Source: Parapedobacter sp035556095
Lineage (GTDB): Bacteria > Bacteroidota > Bacteroidia > Sphingobacteriales > Sphingobacteriaceae
Reading direction: 5' to 3'
DNA length: 64,000 bases
NCBI RefSeq assembly: GCF_035556095.1
Contig: NZ_DATMFT010000004.1
Location: 62,001-126,000, forward strand
The position numbers and the translations under genes are program-made. Under the pieces are notes generated by a model that was not told the DNA's origin, made no database searches, and saw only the letters and a program-made list of their open reading frames with translations. Positions 46,181 through 54,626 of this stretch are shown here, piece by piece. The first letter of the stretch is position 1; each line of letters starts with the position of its first letter.

Positions 46181-46551
46181 AACTAGGCAAAAAATTACTG
46201 ACATGTTTATAAATGTTTTAACAGGTGAACGACTTTGTTTGTTTGTTTTTTCTTTGGTTTGTTAGTCGCGCAATTACCCGACAACGGGGCTAAGGTATGT
46301 AATAATTGATTTAGTTGCAAGCAAAACCAGCATGGTACGGCACTTCCCGACGGCATTGGCCTATTTGTTTTCACCGTTAAAACCTCCTTACACACATTTT
46401 TTTACACGAATGTCGCTAGGCTCATTTTTTTGGAGAGTTTGCGAAAAAAAGCCAACGGTTTCAGCAATCTTTGCACGAACGCCTTGTTATAACGGGTTCA
46501 TTCACGAACGCAGTGGCATAAGGCAGTTTCTCAATTGCAACAGAATTTGAC

Positions 46552-46559
46552 TAAGTTTG
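46552..46559 (+). promoter_or_regulatory. -7 box of the FAH-family gene
   Basis: TAAGTTTG, an exact TAnnTTTG match 18 bp before the ATG. A TTTC at 46527-46530 is the nearest -33 candidate (21 bp). Confidence 0.6.
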
Positions 46560-46577
46560 CCTCAAACAGCATAAGAT

Positions 46578-47189
46578 ATGAAGATTGTCGCCGTCGGCCG
46601 CAACTATACCGAACATGCCAAAGAGCTTCGCAACCCGGTGCCCGAGCAACCGGTTATTTTCTTAAAACCCGATACCGCATTATTAAAAGATAACCGCGAT
46701 TTCTATTATCCGGATTTTTCCGCGAACATCCATCACGAAGTCGAGGTCGTTCTCCGCATCTGCAAAGAGGGGAAGCATATCGGTGCAAAATTTGCACATA
46801 CCTACTATGATGCCGTTGGTTTGGGAATCGATTTTACGGCACGGGACATCCAACAGGAACACAAGGAGAAATCCCTGCCTTGGGAGCTTGCAAAAGCATT
46901 TGATGGGTCGGCACCGGTTAGCACGCTGCACCCCAAAGACACGTTCGGCGACTTGTATAACCTGGCCTTCCGGTTAGACAAAAATGGCGAGACGGTACAG
47001 CAGGGGAACACGGCCGAATTGATTTTTTCGTTTGAGTACCTCCTCGTGTTCGTCTCGCAGTATATCACCCTCCGCAAAGGCGACCTCATTTTCACGGGTA
47101 CGCCAGCGGGCGTGGGGGCCGTGGCTATCGGTGATTACCTCGAAGGGTTCATCGGTGACCAGCGGATGTTTCATTTTCACGTGAAGTAA
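46578..47189 (+). CDS. Fumarylacetoacetate hydrolase (FAH) family protein
   Basis: 203 aa, the compact FAHD1-like form. VGRNYTEHAKELRN and the metal-binding acidic residues in HHEVEVVLRI (Glu-x-Glu) and GIDFTARDIQ are typical; FTGTPAGVGAV near the end is the family loop. Members act as acylpyruvate hydrolases, oxaloacetate decarboxylases or 2-hydroxyhepta-2,4-diene-1,7-dioate isomerases, and the sequence does not decide between them. Ten base pairs separate it from the M23 peptidase gene. Confidence 0.88.
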   Translation: MKIVAVGRNYTEHAKELRNPVPEQPVIFLKPDTALLKDNRDFYYPDFSANIHHEVEVVLRICKEGKHIGAKFAHTYYDAVGLGIDFTARDIQQEHKEKSLPWELAKAFDGSAPVSTLHPKDTFGDLYNLAFRLDKNGETVQQGNTAELIFSFEYLLVFVSQYITLRKGDLIFTGTPAGVGAVAIGDYLEGFIGDQRMFHFHVK

Positions 47190-47199
47190 CAAATCATAC

Positions 47200-48891
47200 A
47201 TGAAGGCACTCTGTATCTGGACAAGTTTGTTTTTTGCAGCCCTCCTCGCCGAGGCGCAGCCGGCAGTTATAAAAACCCGCGAATACCCGGCAAACTATTT
47301 CCGGAACCCCTTAGATATCCCCCCGCAGGCATCCGGCACGTTCGGCGAACTGCGTTCCACACACTTCCATGCCGGAGATGATTACCGCACCCAGCAACGG
47401 GTGGGGCTGCCGATCTTCGCTGTAGCCGAAGGCTATGTATCGCGCATACGTGTACAGATAGGTGGCGGCGGCAATTCCGTGTATATCAACCACCCCAATG
47501 GCTATACCAGCGTATACCTGCACATGCTTGAATTCAACGCTCAACTTGCAGCTATCGTAAAGGCTAAGCAATACGAACAGGAACGCTTCGATGTGGATGT
47601 CACACTAGACTCCGCCGCCGTCTTGCTGAAAAAAGGTGATCGGATTGGGCTTGCCGGCAATTCGGGCAGCTCGCAAGGTCCACACCTCCACTTTGAACTG
47701 CGGGATACCGAAACCGAGGCCCCACTCAATCCCCAACTGTTTGGGCTGAAATTCCCAGACAATGTGCCCCCTACTATCCGGGGAATTACCCTATACGACC
47801 TCGCAGACGAGCCATTCAGTGAACATACACCGAGGAGGCATCTCTCGTTGACAGATAAGCAAACCGCACGCGTAAACGGTCGATTTGGCATCGGTATCAA
47901 CACGACCGATCGGCATAACGGCACCACGTTCAATAACGGGGTCTACTCCATCGAGCTCTTCTTAGACGATAAACCGATCAGCACCGTTCTTTTCGAAGAA
48001 TTATCATTTGCCACTTCTCGAGCGATCCACTCCTACATCGATTATCCCTATTACATCCTCAAGCAAACACGGGTGCAGAAGAGCTTTAAGGATCCCAACA
48101 ATCCCATCAATATTTTCCATTTCCTCGAAGGCGACGGGAGCATTACATTGACAGATAACCTCGAACATACCCTGATGTACCGGGTGCGCGATGCACATGG
48201 GAATACCAGCACCCATACATTAAAGGTCAAAAGCGATCCCCTATATATACCCGAAAGGCAGCGCACCACCGGTACAGCGATGTTTCGGTACGACCGCGAA
48301 AACCACTTTGCCGCAGATCATATCGAAATTATCATGTCCGAGGGCGCCCTATACGACCATTTACACTTCAACTATCACCAAAGTGCGCGCCCGAGAGACG
48401 GTTATTCGATGGTGCAGCACGTACACAACCGATTCATCCCGCTCTTTGAAAGTTATGAGCTCAAAATCAAACCGGACAGCACCCTGACCGACGCACTAAA
48501 ACCGAAGGCCATTATCGTCGATGACCGGCGGAACTCGCACGGAGGAAATTTCGACGATGGTTGGGTGCGTACCAAGACCCGTTCTTTCGGGAGCTTCCAC
48601 GTCGCCGTGGACACCGTGCCGCCAACCATCCAACCGCAAAACATCAGTCCGGGTAAAGACATGGGCACGGTACGCCAGGTAAACTTTAAAATCTCCGACA
48701 ACCTGTCGGGCATACAATCATTCCGCGGTTACATAGACGGTAAGTGGGTACTTATGGAATATGATCCGAAATCGCGCTCACTTTGGCACGTGTTTGAGCC
48801 AAACTTACCTACCGGCAAACATAGCTTCCGGCTGGAAGTGGTCGATTGGAAAGACAACGAGCAAGTTTATGAAATTTCATTTTTGAAATAA
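47200..48891 (+). CDS. Secreted M23-family (LytM) peptidase
   Basis: 563 aa with a signal peptide (to about residue 19). The M23 domain is at about 45-185: the zinc ligands lie in HFHAGDDYR and HLHFELRD, so the enzyme should be active. A longer insertion separates the halves (AIVKAKQYEQERFDVDVTLD). The remaining 370 residues are beta-rich, probably Ig-like domains. It is likely a periplasmic endopeptidase cutting peptidoglycan cross-links or surface protein peptides. It lies between the FAH-family gene and bcp. Confidence 0.87.
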   Translation: MKALCIWTSLFFAALLAEAQPAVIKTREYPANYFRNPLDIPPQASGTFGELRSTHFHAGDDYRTQQRVGLPIFAVAEGYVSRIRVQIGGGGNSVYINHPNGYTSVYLHMLEFNAQLAAIVKAKQYEQERFDVDVTLDSAAVLLKKGDRIGLAGNSGSSQGPHLHFELRDTETEAPLNPQLFGLKFPDNVPPTIRGITLYDLADEPFSEHTPRRHLSLTDKQTARVNGRFGIGINTTDRHNGTTFNNGVYSIELFLDDKPISTVLFEELSFATSRAIHSYIDYPYYILKQTRVQKSFKDPNNPINIFHFLEGDGSITLTDNLEHTLMYRVRDAHGNTSTHTLKVKSDPLYIPERQRTTGTAMFRYDRENHFAADHIEIIMSEGALYDHLHFNYHQSARPRDGYSMVQHVHNRFIPLFESYELKIKPDSTLTDALKPKAIIVDDRRNSHGGNFDDGWVRTKTRSFGSFHVAVDTVPPTIQPQNISPGKDMGTVRQVNFKISDNLSGIQSFRGYIDGKWVLMEYDPKSRSLWHVFEPNLPTGKHSFRLEVVDWKDNEQVYEISFLK

Positions 48892-48913
48892 TACATCGAA
48901 AATCCGTACGAAT

Positions 48914-49375
48914 ATGGCAACACTGAAAGTGGGCGATAAGGCTCCCGCAATAACAGCGACAGATCAACATGGCAAAACTGTCTCCTTAAGCGATTTCAAG
49001 GGCAAGAAGGTCATCCTCTATTTTTACCCCAAAGATAATACGCCGGGCTGTACCACCGAAGCGTGCAATTACCGCGACAACTATCAGTCGCTACTAGCGG
49101 ATGGCTTCGAGGTAATCGGCGTCAGTGTCAACTCCGAACGATCCCATCGCAATTTTGCCAACAAGTATAATTTGCCATTCACCCTTTTGGTGGATACCGA
49201 CCAACGCATCGTCAACGACTATGGTGTTTGGGCCCAGAAGACATTGTTTGGAAGGAAATACATGGGTACACTGCGTATCACTTTTATTATCGATGAAGAA
49301 GGCATCATCAGCCACATCATAGACAAGGTGGATAACCGCCGGGCATCCCAGCAGGTCAGGGAATTGCTTGGCTAG
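48914..49375 (+). CDS. bcp: Thioredoxin-dependent thiol peroxidase (peroxiredoxin Q/BCP)
   Basis: 153 aa. The peroxidatic Cys46 and resolving Cys51 lie in PGCTTEACNYRD, the C-x4-C pattern of the BCP class. It reduces hydrogen peroxide and organic peroxides with electrons from thioredoxin. It follows the M23 peptidase gene by 22 bp. Confidence 0.95.
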   Translation: MATLKVGDKAPAITATDQHGKTVSLSDFKGKKVILYFYPKDNTPGCTTEACNYRDNYQSLLADGFEVIGVSVNSERSHRNFANKYNLPFTLLVDTDQRIVNDYGVWAQKTLFGRKYMGTLRITFIIDEEGIISHIIDKVDNRRASQQVRELLG

Positions 49376-49393
49376 CAATGATCCTTGGGTCAC

Positions 49394-49792
49394 TCAGCCG
49401 TCGCCAGCCGCCGTTATTGTGGCCCTACGGGCAATATGGGCAAATGATACAACTTTATGCTCCTGCTCCAGTATATCGTAGATAAGCAGTACCTTTTCCC
49501 ACAGCCGGGCCCTGTCGGCATCCTGCCCGCACGTCTCGGCAGCAGTATCCAAAAAGTCGGCTAGAAGACTCAACTCCTCAGGGAGAAAGTCTGCTTTATC
49601 CAAGTGTTGGCGGAAAACGTTCGCCGGCGTTTCCAGCAGGTCGGTAATCGATGTACCGAAATATTCACCCAGCACCCTTTCCAAGGTCGATAAAGCTTCT
49701 GTGTGTTGTTCTTCCACAATAAGCCGTTTTACCTTGGCCAGCGTGTGGCTCAATTGCTGCATCTGCGCCGTTAATGAATCTCTTTTCAGCAT
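49394..49792 (-). CDS. Conserved helical protein, function unknown
   Basis: 132 aa, all-helical, with no signal peptide or membrane segment. A Leu/Glu-rich N terminus (MLKRDSLTAQMQQLSHTLAKVKRLIVEE) suggests short coiled-coil or TPR-like helices. I do not recognise the family. It starts 3 bp after the phosphopantetheinyl transferase stop, so the two are very likely co-transcribed. Confidence 0.7.
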   Translation of the reverse strand: MLKRDSLTAQMQQLSHTLAKVKRLIVEEQHTEALSTLERVLGEYFGTSITDLLETPANVFRQHLDKADFLPEELSLLADFLDTAAETCGQDADRARLWEKVLLIYDILEQEHKVVSFAHIARRATITAAGDG

Positions 49793-49795
49793 CGT

Positions 49796-50443
49796 TTAGT
49801 CTACTCCTCCTTCCATCACATAGCCAAGCATATATTCCTGGAATTTTTCATAGTATACCTTGAATTGCTCCTTGCGGTGCGGTGCATCCAGCTCCAGGAA
49901 CAAGATCCCCTGGTCTTGGAAATCAAATGGCTTAATAGTCATGTTATCTTTAAATGAAACCCCTCTATTGCCCTGCAATTTATATACCGCTTCCTTGGCA
50001 CACCAGCAGGCGTAGAGCTTCCCGATATGGTCTCGGCCGATGGCTGTGAGCTCCTCGGCTTTCATGAACTTATCGGCAATACGGACAATCTTCGGCTTCA
50101 CCAGTTCCAAGTCGATGCCTACCTCGCCATTATCGCTCATCATCACCGCGGCATAGTCGAACGAATGCGTCAGCGAAATGCGCTGCGGAAAATTCACCAG
50201 GTAAGGTTTACCGTTTTCGTCGGATGGGCAGTCGATGAAACCCGACGTATCCAACATGGTCCGCAATAAAACACGCGTGGCCAGCCAGTGCAGTGTGCGC
50301 TTACCCTTATTCAACCGACTTAAGATCGCCTTTTCGCGGTCATCCAGTTGGATTCGACTGATCAGGTCTTCGGCCGATTCTTCGATCCGCCAAATGGCAA
50401 ACCGGACGTTATTGTCCAACTCCCGTAAATATGCCAAAGCCAT
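49796..50443 (-). CDS. 4'-Phosphopantetheinyl transferase superfamily protein (Sfp/AcpT type)
   Basis: 215 aa from the ATG at 50443 (MALAYLRELDNNV). The longer ORF start at 50482 is rejected because a perfect TAAGTTTG promoter box (50449-50456) lies inside that extension. Mg-binding VGIDLE and WCAKEAVYKLQGNRGVSF (W-x2-KEA-x2-K) are intact. It moves phosphopantetheine from CoA to a carrier protein. No carrier protein or synthase cluster is nearby, so the partner may be the fatty-acid ACP or one elsewhere. Confidence 0.88.
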   Translation of the reverse strand: MALAYLRELDNNVRFAIWRIEESAEDLISRIQLDDREKAILSRLNKGKRTLHWLATRVLLRTMLDTSGFIDCPSDENGKPYLVNFPQRISLTHSFDYAAVMMSDNGEVGIDLELVKPKIVRIADKFMKAEELTAIGRDHIGKLYACWCAKEAVYKLQGNRGVSFKDNMTIKPFDFQDQGILFLELDAPHRKEQFKVYYEKFQEYMLGYVMEGGVD

Positions 50444-50448
50444 AGCGT

Positions 50449-50456
50449 CAAACTTA
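50449..50456 (-). promoter_or_regulatory. -7 box directly before the PPTase start codon
   Basis: TAAGTTTG on the minus strand, five bases from the ATG at 50443, implying a leaderless or nearly leaderless mRNA. A TTG lies 23 bp upstream. Confidence 0.65.
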
Positions 50457-50546
50457 GATAAATTATTGGTACGAAAAAACAATTAGAATATCAATAATTC
50501 ATCGATTTCCCCTTTGCTAATAAGAAGCAACACTTATAGGGGGGAA

Positions 50547-50570
50547 AATAGCTATTTATAAATAGTTATT
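50547..50570. promoter_or_regulatory. Palindrome in the PPTase/dcd divergent spacer
   Basis: CTATTTATAAATAG (50552-50565) is a perfect palindrome, extended to 24 bp (AATA...TATT) with one mismatched pair. It lies just upstream of the dcd -33 region and could be a shared operator. Confidence 0.35.
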
Positions 50571-50605
50571 TATAACCAATTCCTTAAAAATCTGATTCAT
50601 TAGTG

Positions 50606-50613
50606 TATTTTTG
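50606..50613 (+). promoter_or_regulatory. -7 box of dcd
   Basis: TATTTTTG, an exact TAnnTTTG match. It lies inside the upstream extension of the dcd ORF and so fixes the start at 50633. The -33 element is weak (TTA, 19 bp away). Confidence 0.65.
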
Positions 50614-50632
50614 CCACGAGCTTATTAAAAAA

Positions 50633-51169
50633 ATGATTCTATCCGACAAACGCATTTTAGAGGAGCTGGAGAGCGGCTCCATCGTTATTGAGCCTTTCCG
50701 CAGGGAATGCCTCGGCACCAACTCGTACGATGTGCACTTAGGCAAGTACCTGGCCACATACAAAGACCGCGTACTGGATGCGAAGCAACATAACGAAATC
50801 GTACACTTCGAAATCCCGAAGGCTGGCTTCGTGCTAGAGCCGAACACGCTATACCTCGGTGTAACACTTGAATATACCGAAACACATCACCACGTACCTT
50901 TTTTGGAAGGGAAGTCGAGTACTGGCCGGTTAGGCATCGACATCCATGCTACCGCCGGTAAAGGTGATGTCGGTTTCTGCAACACCTGGACCCTGGAGAT
51001 TTCAGTGGCACAGCCCGTACGGATCTACGCCGGTATGCCGATCGGACAGTTGATTTATTTCCATGTGGAAGGCGATATCGAGGTTTTTTACAACACCAAG
51101 GGCAACGCCAAGTACAACCGGAAAACCACACGCCCCGTAGAAAGCATGATGTGGAAGAATGAGTTTTAG
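50633..51169 (+). CDS. dcd: dCTP deaminase
   Basis: 178 aa from the ATG at 50633 (MILSDKRILEELESG), the standard length and N terminus of Dcd. The ORF is open 10 codons further, but that part contains the promoter. SYDVHLGKY and FLEGKSSTGRLGIDIHATAGKGDVGFCNTWTLE hold the nucleotide and catalytic Glu residues. It deaminates dCTP to dUTP for dTTP synthesis. Whether it is the bifunctional dUTP-forming/dUTPase type cannot be decided here. Confidence 0.93.
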   Translation: MILSDKRILEELESGSIVIEPFRRECLGTNSYDVHLGKYLATYKDRVLDAKQHNEIVHFEIPKAGFVLEPNTLYLGVTLEYTETHHHVPFLEGKSSTGRLGIDIHATAGKGDVGFCNTWTLEISVAQPVRIYAGMPIGQLIYFHVEGDIEVFYNTKGNAKYNRKTTRPVESMMWKNEF

Positions 51170-51173
51170 CTGA

Positions 51174-51187
51174 TTGCTTACGACTTA
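51174..51187 (-). repeat. Two heptamers of family A downstream of prfB
   Basis: On the minus strand TAAGTCG TAAGCAA follows the prfB stop directly. It is short, but it uses the same word and orientation rule as the larger arrays. Confidence 0.45.
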
Positions 51188-52271
51188 TTACCCTCCGAAC
51201 TCCATCAAATAAGCTTTCAGGAACTCATCGATATCACCATCGAGCACAGCCTGTGTATTGGAAGTTTCGACATTGGTACGCAAGTCTTTAACCAGCTTAT
51301 AAGGGTGAAGCACATAGTTCCTGATTTGCGAGCCCCACTCAATTTTTTTCTTGCTCCCCTCTATCGCTGCGGTGGCTTCCTGTCGCTTGCGCATCTCGAT
51401 TTCGTAAAGCTGCGATTTCAGTAAGCGCAATGCATTTTCCTTATTCTGCAATTGCGAGCGCGATTCCTGGTTTTTAATGATGATGCCCGTAGGCTTATGG
51501 TGCAGGCGCACTGCAGTTTCCACCTTGTTCACATTCTGACCACCAGCCCCTCCGGACCGGAAAGTATCCCAGTCGATTTCAGACTCTTTCACGTCGATTT
51601 CGATGTTGTCATCCACCAACGGATACACATATACGGAGGCGAAGGACGTGTGACGCTTGGCATTGGAATCGAACGGCGAGATCCGCACCAACCGGTGTAC
51701 ACCATTTTCCCCTTTGAGATAGCCATAGGCAAAATCGCCCGAGAACTGCAACGTCACGGTTTTAATACCCGCCACGTCGCCTTCTTGGTAATCCTGCTCG
51801 GTCACCTTGTAACCGTTGCTTTCGCCCCACATAATATACATCCGCATCAGCATGCCCGCCCAGTCGCAGCTCTCTGTACCACCCGCACCTGCCGTAATCT
51901 GCAATACGGCATCCAACTGGTCTTCTTCAGCACTGAGCATGTTCTTGAATTCCAGCGCTTCTACTTTCCCCACCGCTACATCATACTGTTCTTGTGCCTC
52001 CCCTTCCGAAGCGTCACCGGCTTGGTAGAACTCGAACATCACGACTGTGTCATCCACCGCTGCCGCAACCTCATCGAAGTGATCGGTCCAGATTTTCTTG
52101 CTCTTTATGGATTGCAGGACTTTCTCGGCTGCCTTGGAGTCGTCCCAAAAGCTGGGTTCCAATGTGGTGGCCTGTTCGCTTTCTATTTCGTTCTTGCGCA
52201 CATCGATGTCAAAGGTGCCTCCTCAGGGAAGCTGTTCGATCCCTCAAGTCCTGTATCTGTTCTTTGGTCAT
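51188..52271 (-). CDS. prfB: Peptide chain release factor 2, with programmed +1 frameshift
   Basis: 360 aa after frameshifting. Frame 0 starts at the ATG at 52271 (MTKEQIQDLRDRTASLRRHL, 20 codons) and meets an in-frame UGA at 52209-52211. A +1 slip on CTT-T gives GAC (52208-52210) and continues DIDVRKNEIESEQ to the stop at 51188. SPF (UGA/UAA recognition) in VRISPFDSNAKRH and GGQ in SGGAGGQNVNK are intact. Low RF2 raises pausing at UGA and frameshifting, so the gene autoregulates. It is co-oriented with the DUF819 gene upstream and has its own -7 box. Confidence 0.95.
52208..52223 (-). promoter_or_regulatory. RF2 +1 frameshift site
   Basis: On the minus strand AGGAGG (52218-52223), three bases, then CTT-TGA-C. 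This matches the E. coli arrangement (SD-like element, 3 nt, CUU UGA C). Confidence 0.95.
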
Positions 52272-52275
52272 GGCA

Positions 52276-52283
52276 CAAAGGTA
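52276..52283 (-). promoter_or_regulatory. -7 box directly before prfB
   Basis: TACCTTTG on the minus strand, exact TAnnTTTG, only four bases from the prfB ATG, so a leaderless message is likely. No clear -33 element. Confidence 0.55.
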
Positions 52284-52326
52284 GGGTTTTTTGGTTTTTC
52301 CTGGTTTATCTTTTTATCTCCATCAC

Positions 52327-53574
52327 TCAAGGCGCTACCAGTTGCATCAGAATGCCACACAAATAGCCTGCATACGTACCTATCGCGTAGCTGAACACCG
52401 AGATGAATACCCCTACGGGCACGAGTGCCGGATGGAAAGCCCCCGCGGTAACCGAGGCGGAAGCCACGCCACCGATATTGCCCATGCTGCCGATGGCGAA
52501 AAAGAAAAAAGGTGCTTTGACAAGTTTGGCCACGATAAACAATAGCAACGCGTGAAACGCCAGCCAAGTAAGGCCGACCAAAAAAAGTCCCGGATTATCC
52601 AGGATGGCAAACACATCCATCTGCATCCCGATGGTGGCAATCAGCACATACAGAAAAACGGTTGCCAAGCGCGATGCCCCTAAGCTTTCCATTTGGCGTG
52701 CACGGGTAAACGAAAGCCCCACACCCATCAGGGTGGCGAGCAGAATCAACCAGAAAAAACCCGACGTCAAACTGAATTTATCGAGCTGCGGTGCATGCGC
52801 TGCGATGTACTGAGCAATGACACCGGACAGCAAATGCGCCACTCCCGTTACACCGAAGGCGATGCCCAGCATGATGATGTAATCTTTGGTCTCGGCTGCC
52901 TTCGTGGCTTGGCCACCGTATGCCTCCATCCGCTTGGATAGTTCTTCCACCTCGTTGCCCTCGGCCTTAAAATAAGCGTCAAACTGCCGTTGCTTACTGG
53001 CTCCGTACAGCAATACGGCCATCCAGCCGTAGGCTACGAACACATCTACGGCTACGGTCGCCGCGAAAATCTCCGGCGACGGCTCGAATATACGGAACAG
53101 GGCCGCTTGGTTCGCACCACCTCCTATCCATGAGCCAGCCAGCGTAGCCAGCCCCTTCCATACCTCACCCGACACCACGTCGGGCGCAAACAGCGAAAAT
53201 AGCCATACGGCAAATGGGCCGCCAAGGATAATGCCGATCATCCCCGTAAAAAACAACAACCCGGCTTTCTTGCGTAGTTTCCATACCTCGCGGAAATTGA
53301 TATTCAACGTAAAAAGGACCAAGCAAGCCGGAAGTAGGTAATTGGAGCTCATGCTGTACAGTTGAGAATCGCTGCCCGAGATGACGTCGAACGAATTGAA
53401 CAGCCCCGGTACAAAGTAGCACAGCAACAGTGGCGGCAGCACCGTGTAAAACTTACGGAACCCCGTGTTTTTACTATTAGATGTATAGAAAATCACGGCC
53501 AAGATGACCATCAATAGCCCGAATACGGCGGCATCGTCGGTAATCAGCGCGGAAGCATTTGAAATGTTATCCAT
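52327..53574 (-). CDS. DUF819-family membrane protein
   Basis: 415 aa from the ATG at 53574 (MDNISNASALITDDAAVFGLL); a TTG seven codons earlier is less likely. There are ten or more hydrophobic segments, and the conserved LATLAGSWIGGGANQAAL and ATVAVDVFVAYGWMAVLLYGASKQR stretches belong to DUF819, relatives of bile-acid/Na+ and glutamate symporter folds. The substrate is unknown. It has its own predicted promoter upstream and lies 55 bp ahead of prfB on the same strand. Confidence 0.85.
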   Translation of the reverse strand: MDNISNASALITDDAAVFGLLMVILAVIFYTSNSKNTGFRKFYTVLPPLLLCYFVPGLFNSFDVISGSDSQLYSMSSNYLLPACLVLFTLNINFREVWKLRKKAGLLFFTGMIGIILGGPFAVWLFSLFAPDVVSGEVWKGLATLAGSWIGGGANQAALFRIFEPSPEIFAATVAVDVFVAYGWMAVLLYGASKQRQFDAYFKAEGNEVEELSKRMEAYGGQATKAAETKDYIIMLGIAFGVTGVAHLLSGVIAQYIAAHAPQLDKFSLTSGFFWLILLATLMGVGLSFTRARQMESLGASRLATVFLYVLIATIGMQMDVFAILDNPGLFLVGLTWLAFHALLLFIVAKLVKAPFFFFAIGSMGNIGGVASASVTAGAFHPALVPVGVFISVFSYAIGTYAGYLCGILMQLVAP

Positions 53575-53612
53575 GGTCGTTAATTGGTGGATCAAACTTC
53601 GTTGGTACGCAC

Positions 53613-53641
53613 CAAAGGTAAAAAAATGGATGCAGCTTCAA
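53613..53641 (-). promoter_or_regulatory. Promoter of the DUF819 gene
   Basis: Minus strand: TTG at 53639-53641, 18-bp spacer, TACCTTTG at 53613-53620. The leader to the ATG is about 30 nt. Confidence 0.65.
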
Positions 53642-53647
53642 TAGTGA

Positions 53648-54604
53648 TTATCGACTTTCCTTTAACGGAATAACGACTTCGATGGGGCGTACCTGATAGC
53701 CCTTGTCTTGCAATAATTGAAGTACGCCCGACGAAAAAGGTAAATGGGCAGCACCAATCATAAGAAATATGGTATTATCCTGCATCATACTATCCGCCTT
53801 CAACGCCATGTTACGATTTCGCATCACCATAATCGAGTCTTCATACACTTCCTGGGGAAGCAGGCTTAGGTTCTGTTGCCGGTAGTTTGCGTAGATATCG
53901 ATGCGCTCGGCATTATCTTCCGAGAAATAATCGATACTTACCTTCAATTGCTCAATCCCATCCTCGAATGAGGTACCGTCGTCTCTAATCATATAGCTTA
54001 ACTGGTCTCCCGATTTTTCAAACCCCACGACACGGATCCCGTTAGCTTCAGCGTATTGTTCGAAATGGGACTCCGGTTGAAAATTCGCTTCCTGAAATAA
54101 CGGGCTGCGTTGTTGGTTTCCCATTAAGAGAAAAAAACTTATGGCTTGTGGTTTAAGTCGCGGTAACGCTAGCTCCCACGGCAATGCGTTAGCGAGCTTA
54201 CCCGACTGCAGGAGCCCTAAAAGCTCTGTCTGATAAGGTTCATCTAAGGCCTTCATCACATGCTGTGCAGTATCACTTAGAAACATAGCCTTACCAAATT
54301 TAGCCGCCTGCTGCCGAGTCTCAGACAATTTCACTTCCAAGCAAAGGAAATCTGTTTCGGCAATTAATGCGGCAATCTGGTCAAGGGGTAAGGTAATATA
54401 ATTAGTATCCAGCTCGTGTATCGTGCCCATCACATAGGAACGGGCACCGGTAACCGGGTGTTCTACCGACCACAATATGCTGTCGTCAAAACGTTGCTGA
54501 CCAGTGCACCCGCAACCAAGGGAGAAAACCATGATGAATACGGCGAATAGATTTACACGATTGGTTACCACTGCCCGAGTATGCCTGTTGGGGATATATT
54601 TCAT
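53648..54604 (-). CDS. TraB/GumN-family lipoprotein
   Basis: 318 aa. A long N-terminal hydrophobic signal ends in LGCGC, so lipidation at Cys31 or Cys33 is likely. The TraB/GumN (Tiki-like) core shows YVMGTIHELDTNY near the start and IFLMIGAAHLPFSSGVLQLLQDKGYQVRPI at the end, the two conserved GxxH motifs. Eukaryotic Tiki members are metalloproteases; bacterial functions are unsettled. It lies 22 bp downstream of the M56-TonB gene and is probably in the BlaI-controlled operon. Confidence 0.82.
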   Translation of the reverse strand: MKYIPNRHTRAVVTNRVNLFAVFIMVFSLGCGCTGQQRFDDSILWSVEHPVTGARSYVMGTIHELDTNYITLPLDQIAALIAETDFLCLEVKLSETRQQAAKFGKAMFLSDTAQHVMKALDEPYQTELLGLLQSGKLANALPWELALPRLKPQAISFFLLMGNQQRSPLFQEANFQPESHFEQYAEANGIRVVGFEKSGDQLSYMIRDDGTSFEDGIEQLKVSIDYFSEDNAERIDIYANYRQQNLSLLPQEVYEDSIMVMRNRNMALKADSMMQDNTIFLMIGAAHLPFSSGVLQLLQDKGYQVRPIEVVIPLKESR

Positions 54605-54626
54605 TGGATAAGGTATTAATGCATCT

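Larger units (their letters stand above)
46008..46577. other. Divergent spacer between susC and the FAH-family gene
   Basis: 570 bp without a supported gene. It contains the 24-bp palindrome at 46157-46180 and, on the plus side, the TAAGTTTG box at 46552-46559. No anti-sigma/ECF pair or convincing minus-strand -7 box for susC was found. The short ORFs here have no recognisable protein character. Confidence 0.5.

Noticed and set aside
51188..52201. prfB read as a truncated 337-aa release factor
   Set aside because: The missing N terminus is present in another frame from the ATG at 52271, with a canonical AGGAGG-CAC-CTT-TGA-C site; it is programmed frameshifting, not a broken gene.
51452..52366. 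304-codon plus-strand ORF
   Set aside because: Antisense to prfB, low-complexity shadow translation.
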